This document shows positions 8,934 to 18,772 of a stretch of 50,096 nucleotides of DNA, piece after piece. The notes beneath the pieces are model-generated. The model was given only the letters and a program-made list of their open reading frames with translations, did no database searches and was not told the DNA's origin. Each line of letters opens with the position of its first letter. Positions within the stretch are counted from its first letter, which is position 1. The stretch lies in contig JAHFED010000048.1 in the NCBI GenBank assembly GCA_023248635.1, positions 1 to 50,096 on the forward strand, in the 5' to 3' direction. The translations under genes and the position numbers were made by a program. Source of the stretch: Myxococcales bacterium. Its GTDB lineage: Bacteria > Myxococcota > UBA727 > VGSZ01.

Positions 8934-10418
8934 ATGAACATCATCAAACCGGCTCTGGTTCTCGCCGCTGCGCTGGGCAGCGTTTCGTCTCTCGCCAGCT
9001 CGCACCGTGAGGCTCCGCTGATCAGCGAAGACCCCACCGCCGACTCCACCGACGTCTATGCGTTCCGATCGCCTGCCGATCCGAGCAAGGTCACGCTCGT
9101 CGCCAACTACATTCCTTTCATGGTTCCGGCCGGGCCGCCGAACTACTACCGGATGTCTGATTCGGCGCTCTATAAAATCAACGTCGACAACACCGGCGAC
9201 GCCGTCGAAGACATCAGCTTCGAGTTCCGCTTCCGCAACGTGACGACCAGCGGCGCCACCTTCCTCTACAACACGGGCCTGCTGAACACGCCCAACGACC
9301 CCGACCGCAACGTCACCCACCGCTACTCGGTGACGCGCGTGAACCTCACGGCGGGTGTCGAGACCAGCCGCCAGATCCTCGTCGCCGACGGCGAGGTCGC
9401 TGGACCGCGCATCGGACCGCGCAGCAACGGCGTCGACCAGGCCGCGTATGAGGCCTACGCCAACCAGTTCATTCTCCCCGCCGGCACCGGCTCCAAGGCT
9501 TTCGTCGGACCCCGTGACGAAGGCTTCTACGTCGACGTCGCCGCCATCTTCGACCTGCTGAACGTCACTCGCGCTGCTGGCTTGGGCACCGGTGATGGCG
9601 TCGATGCGACCAAGGGTTTCAACGTCACCTCCCTCGCGCTCGAGCTGCCCATCACGGCGCTCACGTCAGACGGCCTCGCCCCCGCGCTGGGTGGAAACCT
9701 CGGCGGTGCGAATGCCGTCCTTGGTGTGTGGACCACCTGCAGCCGCCCCAAGCACCACGTGCTGCGCGCCAACGCCAACCCCCGGGACTCCGGTCCCTTC
9801 GTCCAGGTGTCGCGCCTTGGTCTGCCTCTGATCAACGAGGTCGTCGTTCCCCTCGGCTTCAAGGACCAGTTCAACCGCACCGCGCCCAAGGATGACCTCG
9901 CCAACATCGCCGGCTTCGTCACCGATCCCGAGCTCTCGCGCCTGCTGCACGCCCTCTACGCCATCCCGACGCCCAGCGTGCCGCGCGGCGACATGGTCTC
10001 TTTGATCAGCTTCTTGCCCACCATTTTGACCAGCCGCGCCGATCTGCAGCCCGCCGACGTCTTGCGCCTCAACGTCGCCATCGACCAGGATGCCGCCAAC
10101 CTGAACACCGCCAACCACCTGGGCGTCATCGGTGGCTCGCTGGGCGGCTTCCCCAACGGTCGGCGCATCGGAGACGACGTCGTCGACATCGAAGAGCGCG
10201 TGGTCGGTGCCGGCATCCTGTCGGCCGAGGCCTGCGTGGTGAATGCCGCCAACCCGGACGGTTGCAGAGACGCCGCCGCAGCTGCGGTCGCGACCTTCGG
10301 CGCCGCCTTCCCGGGCAACGCGCTCAACGACGGCGTGCAGGAAAACGACGTCCCCTACCTCGGCGCCTTCCCCTATATGGGCACGCCCCACGAGGGCTTC
10401 GTCCACTCGCACGACTGA
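8934..10418 (+). CDS. DUF4331 family exported protein
   Basis: 494-residue exported protein of the DUF4331 family, whose function is unknown. Signal peptide about 1-24 (ALVLAAALGSVSSLAS), then the diagnostic SHREAPLISEDPTADSTDVYAF and repeated segments on the cadherin-like beta pattern. Two Cys pairs in the second half may form disulfides, which fits a periplasmic or secreted location. The ATG at 8934 has GAGGA five bases upstream; an in-frame TTG lies just before it but lacks such a site. It follows the collagen-like lipoprotein by eight bases and precedes a TPR lipoprotein, so it probably belongs to a surface or periplasmic operon. Confidence 0.9.
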   Translation: MNIIKPALVLAAALGSVSSLASSHREAPLISEDPTADSTDVYAFRSPADPSKVTLVANYIPFMVPAGPPNYYRMSDSALYKINVDNTGDAVEDISFEFRFRNVTTSGATFLYNTGLLNTPNDPDRNVTHRYSVTRVNLTAGVETSRQILVADGEVAGPRIGPRSNGVDQAAYEAYANQFILPAGTGSKAFVGPRDEGFYVDVAAIFDLLNVTRAAGLGTGDGVDATKGFNVTSLALELPITALTSDGLAPALGGNLGGANAVLGVWTTCSRPKHHVLRANANPRDSGPFVQVSRLGLPLINEVVVPLGFKDQFNRTAPKDDLANIAGFVTDPELSRLLHALYAIPTPSVPRGDMVSLISFLPTILTSRADLQPADVLRLNVAIDQDAANLNTANHLGVIGGSLGGFPNGRRIGDDVVDIEERVVGAGILSAEACVVNAANPDGCRDAAAAAVATFGAAFPGNALNDGVQENDVPYLGAFPYMGTPHEGFVHSHD

Positions 10419-10425
10419 CGCAGAA

Positions 10426-10453
10426 GGGGGGCGGGCTGCGGCCCGCCCTCCTC
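10426..10453 (+). terminator. GC-rich hairpin after the DUF4331 gene
   Basis: Perfect eight-base stem GGGCGGGC / GCCCGCCC (10429-10436 and 10441-10448) with a four-base loop, eight bases after the stop. No T-run follows, so it may be an mRNA-stabilising hairpin or a weak terminator. Confidence 0.5.
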
Positions 10454-10476
10454 GATCTTCGGCTGGCATCTTCGGC

Positions 10477-11715
10477 TTGAAACACCCGCTCACCTCCTCT
10501 GGCTTCGTCGTCGCCCTCCTTGTGGCCGGGTGCGAAACGCGCACGCCGCCGACGACGACGCCCCAGGCCCCGGTCGCGCCCGTGGCCAATGTCCTCAGCG
10601 AACGCCCAGCGCCCCTGGAGGCTGCTGACGAACGACGGGCGATCCTTGAGCTGCGGCAGGCCCTGGCCAACGCCCGCCTGCACGACGACGTCGCCCTGTT
10701 TCGGGCCCTCGACGAGCAGAGCAAGGCCGCCCTCGACCGGCACCCACGCTCCCCGCAGATTCTCCATGTGAGGGCCGCTGCGCTCCTCGCCCTCGGCCGC
10801 GCCAAAGACGCGCTGCCCATCGCCCAGACCCTCTACAACGCCGACGCCAAAGATCTGGTCGCCGCTGGCCTCTACAGCGACGCCCTCAGCGCGACCGGCG
10901 ATCTTGCGGGTGCTGTGGTCGCTGTGGAGCGCATGATGGACATCGCCCCCGGCTTGCCCGCCTACGCCCGCGCGGCCCAGCTGCGCGCCGCCACCGGCGA
11001 CGTCGACGGCTCCCTCGCGATGTGGCGGGAGGCCTTCGAAGCCGGACATCAGGGCGCGCCCGAGGGCCTCGCGTTTTGCGCCACCAGCACCGCCGACCTG
11101 CTCTTTTTTGGCAAAGGCGAGCGCAAGGGCGCGCAGGCGTCCTACGACGTCGCTCTCCACGCTGTGCCTGGCTATCCGGCGGCCCTCACCGGCCGCGCCC
11201 GGCTGCACCTCGCCCAAGGCCATGCTCCCGAGGCCTTGATCGACCTCGACGCCATCGCCCCCGGTGCCCAAAGCGCCGAGAGCGTCGCGCTGAGGGCCGC
11301 GGTGCTGACCAGCCTGGGTCGCCCTCCCAAAGACGAAGGGCTGCGCGATGAGCTGCTGTCCCTGGCCGACCGTGGACCTCGAGAAACCGCCCTCGCCCTG
11401 GCCACGCTGAAGCTCGATCTGCCCCGCGCCCGCGAGCTTGCCCTGCAGAGCCAGCGCGACGCCGGTGGCCGCGACGACGACGACGTCACCGGCTTCGTGC
11501 TCTGGCGCGCCGGCGATGTTGCGGCCGCCGTCCCCCTGTCAAAGCGTGCGCTCGGCGGCGTCGACGCCCGGGTGCTGGCCCGCGCCGGCCTCGTGCTCGC
11601 TGCCGCCAACGATGCCGGGGGGCGCGGCCTCCTCGAGCGTGCGCTGAAGACGTCCCCTGCTTTCGATCCGATCCTGGCCCCCGAGGCTGTAGCCGCCCTC
11701 GCGGCGTTGCCCTAA
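10477..11715 (+). CDS. TPR lipoprotein
   Basis: 412-residue predicted lipoprotein: signal peptide with lipobox LVAGC, a Thr/Pro/Ala spacer, then helical TPR-like repeats across the rest (ILHVRAAALLALGRAKDALP, GLYSDALSATGDLAGAVVAVERMM, ARAAQLRAATGDVDGSLAMW, LTGRARLHLAQGHAPEALIDLDAI). It is paralogous to the protein at 12500-13771: both close with a line of the form LLERAL..(S/N)PAFDP. The best start that keeps the signal peptide is TTG at 10477; no strong ribosome binding site is visible, so the start is uncertain. Its likely role is a periplasmic scaffold that partners the DUF4331 protein. Confidence 0.82.
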   Translation: MKHPLTSSGFVVALLVAGCETRTPPTTTPQAPVAPVANVLSERPAPLEAADERRAILELRQALANARLHDDVALFRALDEQSKAALDRHPRSPQILHVRAAALLALGRAKDALPIAQTLYNADAKDLVAAGLYSDALSATGDLAGAVVAVERMMDIAPGLPAYARAAQLRAATGDVDGSLAMWREAFEAGHQGAPEGLAFCATSTADLLFFGKGERKGAQASYDVALHAVPGYPAALTGRARLHLAQGHAPEALIDLDAIAPGAQSAESVALRAAVLTSLGRPPKDEGLRDELLSLADRGPRETALALATLKLDLPRARELALQSQRDAGGRDDDDVTGFVLWRAGDVAAAVPLSKRALGGVDARVLARAGLVLAAANDAGGRGLLERALKTSPAFDPILAPEAVAALAALP

Positions 11716-11764
11716 CAGGGTGAGGAAAACTCGCGATGCTCGCTTTTCTCACCCCTGTTGTCTT

Positions 11765-11826
11765 GGGGAGGGGCTGTTTCCAGCCCCTCCCCCTCGTCGG
11801 GCAAGTCGACGAGGGGCCCCCACCCG
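11765..11826. repeat. Family C two-hairpin element
   Basis: Hairpin 1 has a perfect twelve-base stem (11765-11776 with 11781-11792). Hairpin 2 has an eight-base stem CCTCGTCG / CGACGAGG (11792-11799, 11807-11814). It is followed by GGGGCCCCCACCC. The same order is found at 20319-20377 and 24127-24178 with different but complementary stem bases. An imperfect hairpin at about 11718-11755 and a GAAAAACGAAGT-like block (minus strand, near 11849-11863) lie beside it. Confidence 0.75.
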
Positions 11827-11879
11827 AGAACGCATCTGCGGGAAACACTTCGTTTTTCCGCAGCCTGCTAAGGCATTTC

Positions 11880-12500
11880 ATGCACCCGCCCTCGCTCCGC
11901 CCTCTCGCTCTCGTCTGCGTGCTTGCGTTGGTCGTGGTCGTGGCGAGCTGCGAAAAGCCGCGGGCGGCGGGCGCCTTCCTCGACGACTACACCGCCTGGA
12001 CCGCCCTCCCCGACGACGACGCCCAACGCGCCGCCGCCGCCCAGTTGGTGTCGCGCTGGCAGGGCCAGCAGGTACGCTGGCCGGCCCTGGCCATCGCCAG
12101 CCTCTGCGTGAGCAGGGCCCCAAAGCCGGGGACGCCGCCGTCGATCGACTGCGCCATGAACCCCTTTCCGCGCAGCGATCCCAAGGCCCTCGTCCTCGGC
12201 GGCACCTTCCCCCTGTACCGCTTCGACGCCGTTACCTTCGCTGGCTTGAAGGCCCACTGTACCGGGCTCAGCAGCTGCGTCGTCGACGTCGACGCCCGCC
12301 TCAGCGTGCTGCAGCTCGATCCCGATCTGCCCCTGGGCATCACCTTCACGGGGCCCATTGTGCTCGCGGGTCGGGCACCCGTGCCCGAGGATGGGTGGGC
12401 GCGACTGGCACCGCCGCAGCCCGCGCAACCCCTGGCGCTCAAGGTGGATCCCGCGCGCGCCCTGGACAGCGGACTGCAGATCGCCTCGCCGACCTTCTGA
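11880..12500 (+). CDS. Small lipoprotein of unknown function
   Basis: 206-residue predicted lipoprotein not recognised as a known family. Signal peptide LALVCVLALVVVV with lipobox VASC. The mature part holds Asp/Ala-rich helix-like sequence, then a region with paired cysteines (CVSRAPKPGTPPSIDC and HCTGLSSC), which fits an oxidising periplasm. The ATG at 11880 has TAAGG six bases upstream. TGCTAAG at 11867-11873 could also be a -10 element that would make the message start at or near the ATG. The stop overlaps the next gene as TGATG. It lies between two paralogous TPR lipoproteins. Confidence 0.75.
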   Translation: MHPPSLRPLALVCVLALVVVVASCEKPRAAGAFLDDYTAWTALPDDDAQRAAAAQLVSRWQGQQVRWPALAIASLCVSRAPKPGTPPSIDCAMNPFPRSDPKALVLGGTFPLYRFDAVTFAGLKAHCTGLSSCVVDVDARLSVLQLDPDLPLGITFTGPIVLAGRAPVPEDGWARLAPPQPAQPLALKVDPARALDSGLQIASPTF

Positions 12501-13771
12501 TGCGGCTCGTCGTCGTCGTCGCTCTCTGTTGCCTCGCTGGGTGCCAGCGGGCCGCCGCGCCAGCCTTTGCTGAGGGGGAAGCGCGGGCGCTTGCCCTCTT
12601 TCCGCTGCCCGCTCGAGGGCCAGGTTCCCTCGACGCTGCGCTCTCGCGCGCCCAGGCCGTGGCCCGCGACAAGCCGGGCAAGGTCAGCTCGTGGGTCGAC
12701 GTCGGCGAGCTGTGGATCTTGTTGGCCCGTGACCGAGCCGACCCCGGGTTCTACCTGCACGCCGGCGGCGCCGCGGACCTGGCCTTGGCGCTCTCACCGG
12801 ACAACGCCGCCGCGCGCCGGCTGCGCGCGTCGACCCTGCTCAATGCCCATGCCTTTCGCGAGGCGCGCGCTGTGTGCGAGGCCCTGCTCGCCCGAAACCC
12901 CGACGACGACGGCGCCCTGGGGCTGTTGGCCGATGCCCTCTACGAGCTCGGTGACGTCGACGGTGCGCTGCAGGCCACCGAGCAGATGCTGGTGCTCAAA
13001 GACGGTCTCCCCGCGCGCAGCCGACGCGCCTGGCTGCGCTTCATCCTCGGCGACCTTGCCGGCGCACGCACCGACCACGAAGCCGCCCTCACCGACAGCA
13101 CGTCCACAGGCGAGGCCCGAGCCTTCGTCGCCGTCGACGCCGGCAACCTCTCGTTTCTGCAGGGTGACCTGGCATCGGCCGAGCGTGCCTTCGCCTTTGC
13201 CAGCGAGCAGATGCCCGACTTCGGACCTGCTCTCGTCGGTGGCGCCCGCACGGCCTTCGCGCGCGGCGACCTGGCCACCGCCAAATCCCGCGCCCGCACG
13301 GCGTGGGAAAAACGCCGCTCCATCGAAGCGGCGGCGCTGCTCGTCGCTTTGCTCGGCCCAGGCGACGACGCGGTGGCTCTCGAGCGCGAGGTCCTCGCCC
13401 ACGCGCGCCGCGCCGACCCTCGATCCGCCGCTCTCTGGCTGGCGACGCGTTCGACCACAGCAGCCGACCTCGACGAGGCCCGCCGCCTGGTCGATGTGGA
13501 GCTCACGGTGCACGACGACCCCTACACCCACGACGTGGCCAGCGTCGTCGCCCTGGCCCGGGGCGATCTGAGCGACGCACGCCGCCACAGCGACGCGGCC
13601 TTGGCGCACGGCACGCCGGACCCGCGCTTGCTCGCCCGCGCCGGCATCGTTCGCCTGGCCCAGGGGGAGGGGAGCGGCCGCGTGCTCATCGAGCGCGCGC
13701 TTGCTTTGAACCCGGCCTTTGACCCCCTGTGGGCCGCACGCGCACGGGCTGCGCTGGGGTCTCCGCCCTGA
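12500..13771 (+). CDS. TPR lipoprotein, paralogue of the 10477-11715 product
   Basis: 423-residue predicted lipoprotein with a short signal peptide and lipobox CLAGC. The body is helical TPR-type repeats (LGLLADALYELGDVDGALQATEQML, LRFILGDLAGARTDHEAAL, GNLSFLQGDLASAERAFAFA, VVALARGDLSDARRHSDAAL). Its organisation and its closing segment (ERALALNPAFDP) match the TPR lipoprotein upstream, which points to an internal duplication. The ATG overlaps the stop of the small lipoprotein, so the two are translationally coupled. It ends 20 bases before the convergent citrate synthase-like gene. Function is unknown; TPR lipoproteins usually act as assembly scaffolds at the outer membrane. Confidence 0.85.
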   Translation: MRLVVVVALCCLAGCQRAAAPAFAEGEARALALFPLPARGPGSLDAALSRAQAVARDKPGKVSSWVDVGELWILLARDRADPGFYLHAGGAADLALALSPDNAAARRLRASTLLNAHAFREARAVCEALLARNPDDDGALGLLADALYELGDVDGALQATEQMLVLKDGLPARSRRAWLRFILGDLAGARTDHEAALTDSTSTGEARAFVAVDAGNLSFLQGDLASAERAFAFASEQMPDFGPALVGGARTAFARGDLATAKSRARTAWEKRRSIEAAALLVALLGPGDDAVALEREVLAHARRADPRSAALWLATRSTTAADLDEARRLVDVELTVHDDPYTHDVASVVALARGDLSDARRHSDAALAHGTPDPRLLARAGIVRLAQGEGSGRVLIERALALNPAFDPLWAARARAALGSPP

Positions 13772-13791
13772 CGTTCCGCTCCAGGCACCGA

Positions 13792-14787
13792 TCAGAATGA
13801 TCGGGCGGGCGGTCCGTCGTAGCCAGCCTCGGGAGAGATCACGCGGCCGCCTGCGCGCTGCTCGAGAGCGTGGGCCGCCCAACCGAGCACCCGTGCGGCG
13901 AAGAAGAGGGGCGTGTGCAGCGCGACCGGGACGTCGAGGGTGGCGTAGAGACAGGCAGCGTAGAGGTCGACGTTGGGCAAGAGCTTGCCGTCGCTGCGGG
14001 CTGACATGCAGGTCTCGAGGGCCGTGGCGGTGTCGACGAAGCGGCGTTGACCCCGCCGATCGGCCGCCCGCTGCGCCAGAGAGCACAAGAGCCCCGCGCG
14101 GGGATCGCCTCGGCGGTAAATCGGATGCCCAAAGCCGGGGATGCGTCGTCGCTGCGCCCGCTGCACCGCCAACCAGGCGTCGACGTCGTCGGGTCCCTGC
14201 AATTCCTGCTCGAGCACCCGGCCCACGGCGCTCGAAGCTCCCCCGTGCAAGGGACCCTCAAGGGCACACAAGCCGGCGCTGAGGCAGGCGATCAGCGATG
14301 CGCCCGTCGACGCCGCCACCCGGCAGCACAGGGTCCCGGGGTTCAAGGCGTGATCGAGATGCACCAGGAAGCAGCGATCCAGGGCGGCGACGTCGTCGTC
14401 GTCGACAGCGCCGGTGCTCACGCCCCGCAGGATGCGCTCGACGTAGGCCCCGCTCTGCTCGGGCTTGGCTCCTAGGCACCCCACCAAACGGCCGCAAACC
14501 CCAGCCGCAGCCACAGCGTCGCCGTCGTCGTCAATGAGCGCCATGGCCCGGCGCAGCGCGGAGGCCTCCTGGCCCGAGGGCCGCGAATCGATCGGGGGCG
14601 GCGACAAGGCCAACAGACGCGCGGCGACATCGTCCCCTTCAGAAAGGGAGCCCGTGAAGAGCAGGCCGACGGCGGCGGCGTAAGAGACCCCGTGCTGGAC
14701 GAGCTCCTCCAGCGAAAAACCGCGCAGCCGCAGGACGCCGGCCTCGCCGTCGACGAAAGACAGGGCCGTGGTGAGGATCGGGCTCAC
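13792..14787 (-). CDS. Citrate synthase-like protein (short form)
   Basis: 331-residue citrate synthase-family protein. The three catalytic regions are present: GPLHGGAS (first His), GFGHPIYRRGDPRA (second His and substrate Arg) and NVDLYAA (Asp). The family fold starts at SFVDGEAGVLRLRGFSLEEL. The protein is 40 to 100 residues shorter than typical citrate synthases, partly because the N-terminal helix is missing. No ATG fits: the start is either GTG at 14787 or TTG at 14793, and the latter overlaps the stop of the upstream reductase gene. It may be a citrate or 2-methylcitrate synthase, or a paralogue acting on another acyl-CoA. Specificity cannot be read from the sequence. Confidence 0.82.
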   Translation of the reverse strand: MSPILTTALSFVDGEAGVLRLRGFSLEELVQHGVSYAAAVGLLFTGSLSEGDDVAARLLALSPPPIDSRPSGQEASALRRAMALIDDDGDAVAAAGVCGRLVGCLGAKPEQSGAYVERILRGVSTGAVDDDDVAALDRCFLVHLDHALNPGTLCCRVAASTGASLIACLSAGLCALEGPLHGGASSAVGRVLEQELQGPDDVDAWLAVQRAQRRRIPGFGHPIYRRGDPRAGLLCSLAQRAADRRGQRRFVDTATALETCMSARSDGKLLPNVDLYAACLYATLDVPVALHTPLFFAARVLGWAAHALEQRAGGRVISPEAGYDGPPARSF

Positions 14788-14789
14788 GT

Positions 14790-15386
14790 TCAAGCCCGCG
14801 CGGCGCCGAGCTTCTCGGTCTTTTGCAGCCACAGCTGGCGTCGCTGCAGCGTGGACTCCCGCACGATGCCGAAGGCCGTACCTGCGATCGGAGACACCCC
14901 GCAGTAGCCCAGGGTGACCCATTTGAGAGCCATGAAGGCGGGACGTCCCGAAAGCCACCAAAAGAGCCAAGGCGTATCGAGGGTGTAGATGATGCGACCG
15001 GAGCGGCCCTTGAGCAGCTTCTCCCACTGAAAGGCGCTCTTGCCCTTTTTGAAGAAGAAACCAGGCAGCAAGACCCGATCGAAAAAGCCCTTCATGATCG
15101 CGGGATAAGAGCCCCACCACACCGGGTGGACGACGACGATGTGTTCGGCCCAGCGCAGCGCTTCCTGGGCGGCCAGCAGGTCAGGCTCGAGCTCGGTGCG
15201 CTTTTGGTAGCCGTGCTGCAAGTTCGGCGTAAACGCGAGGTCGCGAATGATGACCTCTTTGACCTCAGCCCCCGACGCCAAAGCCCCACGCTTGTAGGCC
15301 TCCCGCAGCGCGGAGACGAAGCTCTGCGCACTGGGGTGGCCTTCGATGATCAAGATGCGGTCACGACCCTTCACGTGCCTCTCCAT
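14790..15386 (-). CDS. NAD(P)H-dependent flavodoxin-fold oxidoreductase
   Basis: 198-residue protein of the NQO1/MdaB/KefF flavodoxin-like family, FMN- or FAD-dependent quinone or NAD(P)H reductases of the cytosol. The N-terminus RILIIEGHPSAQSFVSAL is the phosphate-binding strand-loop-helix. The flavin-contacting segment HPVWWGSYPAIMKGF and the loop DTPWLFWW follow. The start is the ATG at 15386; a GTG at residue 5 is possible. It overlaps or abuts the citrate synthase-like gene downstream, so the two are probably cotranscribed. The 241 bases upstream hold hairpins and no gene. Confidence 0.88.
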   Translation of the reverse strand: MERHVKGRDRILIIEGHPSAQSFVSALREAYKRGALASGAEVKEVIIRDLAFTPNLQHGYQKRTELEPDLLAAQEALRWAEHIVVVHPVWWGSYPAIMKGFFDRVLLPGFFFKKGKSAFQWEKLLKGRSGRIIYTLDTPWLFWWLSGRPAFMALKWVTLGYCGVSPIAGTAFGIVRESTLQRRQLWLQKTEKLGAARA

Positions 15387-15404
15387 TCACGCACCACGCT
15401 TGGC

Positions 15405-15471
15405 GAAGAACGCCTTCGGCGAAGAACGCCTCCGGCGGGGCCAAAGGGGGTCCAGGGGCAACCCCCTTTGG
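15405..15471. repeat. Direct repeat plus perfect GC-rich hairpin
   Basis: GGCGAAGAACGCC occurs twice in a row. It is followed by CCAAAGGGGGT ... ACCCCCTTTGG (15441-15451, 15461-15471), a perfect eleven-base stem with a nine-base loop. This lies between pnp and the reductase gene. Confidence 0.65.
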
Positions 15472-15496
15472 GATCCCTGCCCTTTGGTGATCGCGT

Positions 15497-15560
15497 CCCT
15501 TGAGCAGTTGCCCCCGAAGGTTGTCGTGGTTCGGGCCGCCTCGGGGCAAGTGCTCAAGGG
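15497..15560. repeat. Long inverted repeat downstream of pnp
   Basis: An 18-base arm at 15497-15514 pairs with 15543-15560 with one mismatch. A second stem CCCGAA / TTCGGG lies inside. It may protect or end the pnp message or lead the reductase message. A smaller CCAAG/CTTGG hairpin with an internal T-rich loop follows nearer pnp (15601-15621). Confidence 0.65.
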
Positions 15561-15627
15561 AACGACGGCTTCGATTGCCCCTTGCTGTGCGTTTGGGGAA
15601 CCAAGAGGTTTTCTCCCTTGGCGGTGC

Positions 15628-17847
<2,220 letters not shown>

Positions 17848-18054
17848 AATATTCTCCTGCGTCGACGACTGCTGCTTGCAGTCCATTGTGGGTGAGGAGA
17901 ACGAACAGCGAATGTGACGGCACAGCAACGAATGGTTCTGCGTTGTTGCGGCGTCGCATTCTCCGTTCGGGTCCTCGGGGTGCGGTGGGCGAGCACGGCT
18001 GTGCTCCCCTGGGCTGGCGGTGGACGGTGCCACCGCCGGATGATTCTATGATGT

Positions 18055-18084
18055 TAAAAGACGACCCTCGCGGGTCGCCTTTTG
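18055..18084 (-). terminator. Rho-independent terminator after rpsO
   Basis: On the minus strand a GGCGACCC / GGGTCGTC stem with a GCGA loop is followed by TTTT, eight bases after the rpsO stop. It separates rpsO from pnp, where read-through would give the bicistronic message. Confidence 0.85.
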
Positions 18085-18091
18085 TGTCAGT

Positions 18092-18355
18092 TCACTTGCG
18101 GAGGCCGAGCGAATCGATCAACTTCTTGTAGCGGCCGAGGTCCTTCTTCTTGAGGTAGTTCAAGAGGCTGCGGCGCTTGGACACCAGCTTCATCAAACCG
18201 CGGCGACCATGGTGGTCGTGGGTGTGGACCTTGAAGTGCTCGGTGAGGCTGGCGATGCGCTCGGAGAAAATCGAGATCTGCACCTCGGGCGAGCCCGTGT
18301 CGTTCTCGTGGGTGCGGAACTTCTGAACGAGCTCAATCTTCTTTTCGGCAAACAT
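18092..18355 (-). CDS. rpsO: 30S ribosomal protein S15
   Basis: 87-residue S15, a primary 16S rRNA-binding protein of the small subunit platform. It has the normal length and conserved segments ([37 protein letters not shown]). The ATG at 18355 has AGAAGGG nine bases upstream. The order rpsO-pnp is the classical one, and S15 autoregulation is known in some bacteria, but no operator structure was identified here. Confidence 0.98.
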   Translation of the reverse strand: MFAEKKIELVQKFRTHENDTGSPEVQISIFSERIASLTEHFKVHTHDHHGRRGLMKLVSKRRSLLNYLKKKDLGRYKKLIDSLGLRK

Positions 18356-18772
18356 GAAAACAAACCCTTCTGCGAGGTCACCGCCGAAGCAGGACCAGCG
18401 ACACCTTCCGACGAGAACCATTCCCAGCGGAGGTCTGACCCCTGGGGTCTTGGGCCGTCTAGGCGGGGTCCCCACCCCTGTCAACGCCGCAGCGTCGGAC
18501 GGGCCCCGGCCGTCGACGTGAAGTTGTGACGGGCAAGACCCGCCCGCGTCTTGAACATCCAAGCTTCAAGACGCGCCAGCTCTTGATGTTCGAGACACTC
18601 TTGATGTTCTGATGTTGCTCTGCTGTTCAAGACGCTGGCGGTCTCGACGTGTGCCCCGTCAAGGGGCGGACGCGTCTGCTCTGCACGACGGCCCGGCGCC
18701 GCACCCCTTCCTTGACTTCACCGTGCGCGACGGACGAGAACAGTCGGCCGTAGAAGCAGCGAGAATGCCCCG
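18356..18772. other. Intergenic region between rpsO and the FHA gene, no gene seen
   Basis: 417 bases between divergent genes. It must hold both promoters. The part near 18438-18480 has a GACCCC-T-GGGGTC palindrome followed by GGGGTCCCCACCCC, which looks like a degenerate family C element. 18546-18647 holds family A repeats. No open frame with a ribosome binding site was found. Confidence 0.7.
18546..18647. repeat. Family A palindromic repeats
   Basis: Contains CGTCTTGAACATC followed by GCTTCAAGACGCG, then two copies of CTTGATGTTC, then CTGTTCAAGACGCTGGCGGTC. The TTCAAGACG / CGTCTTGAA arms match the other family A copies in the window. Confidence 0.7.
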
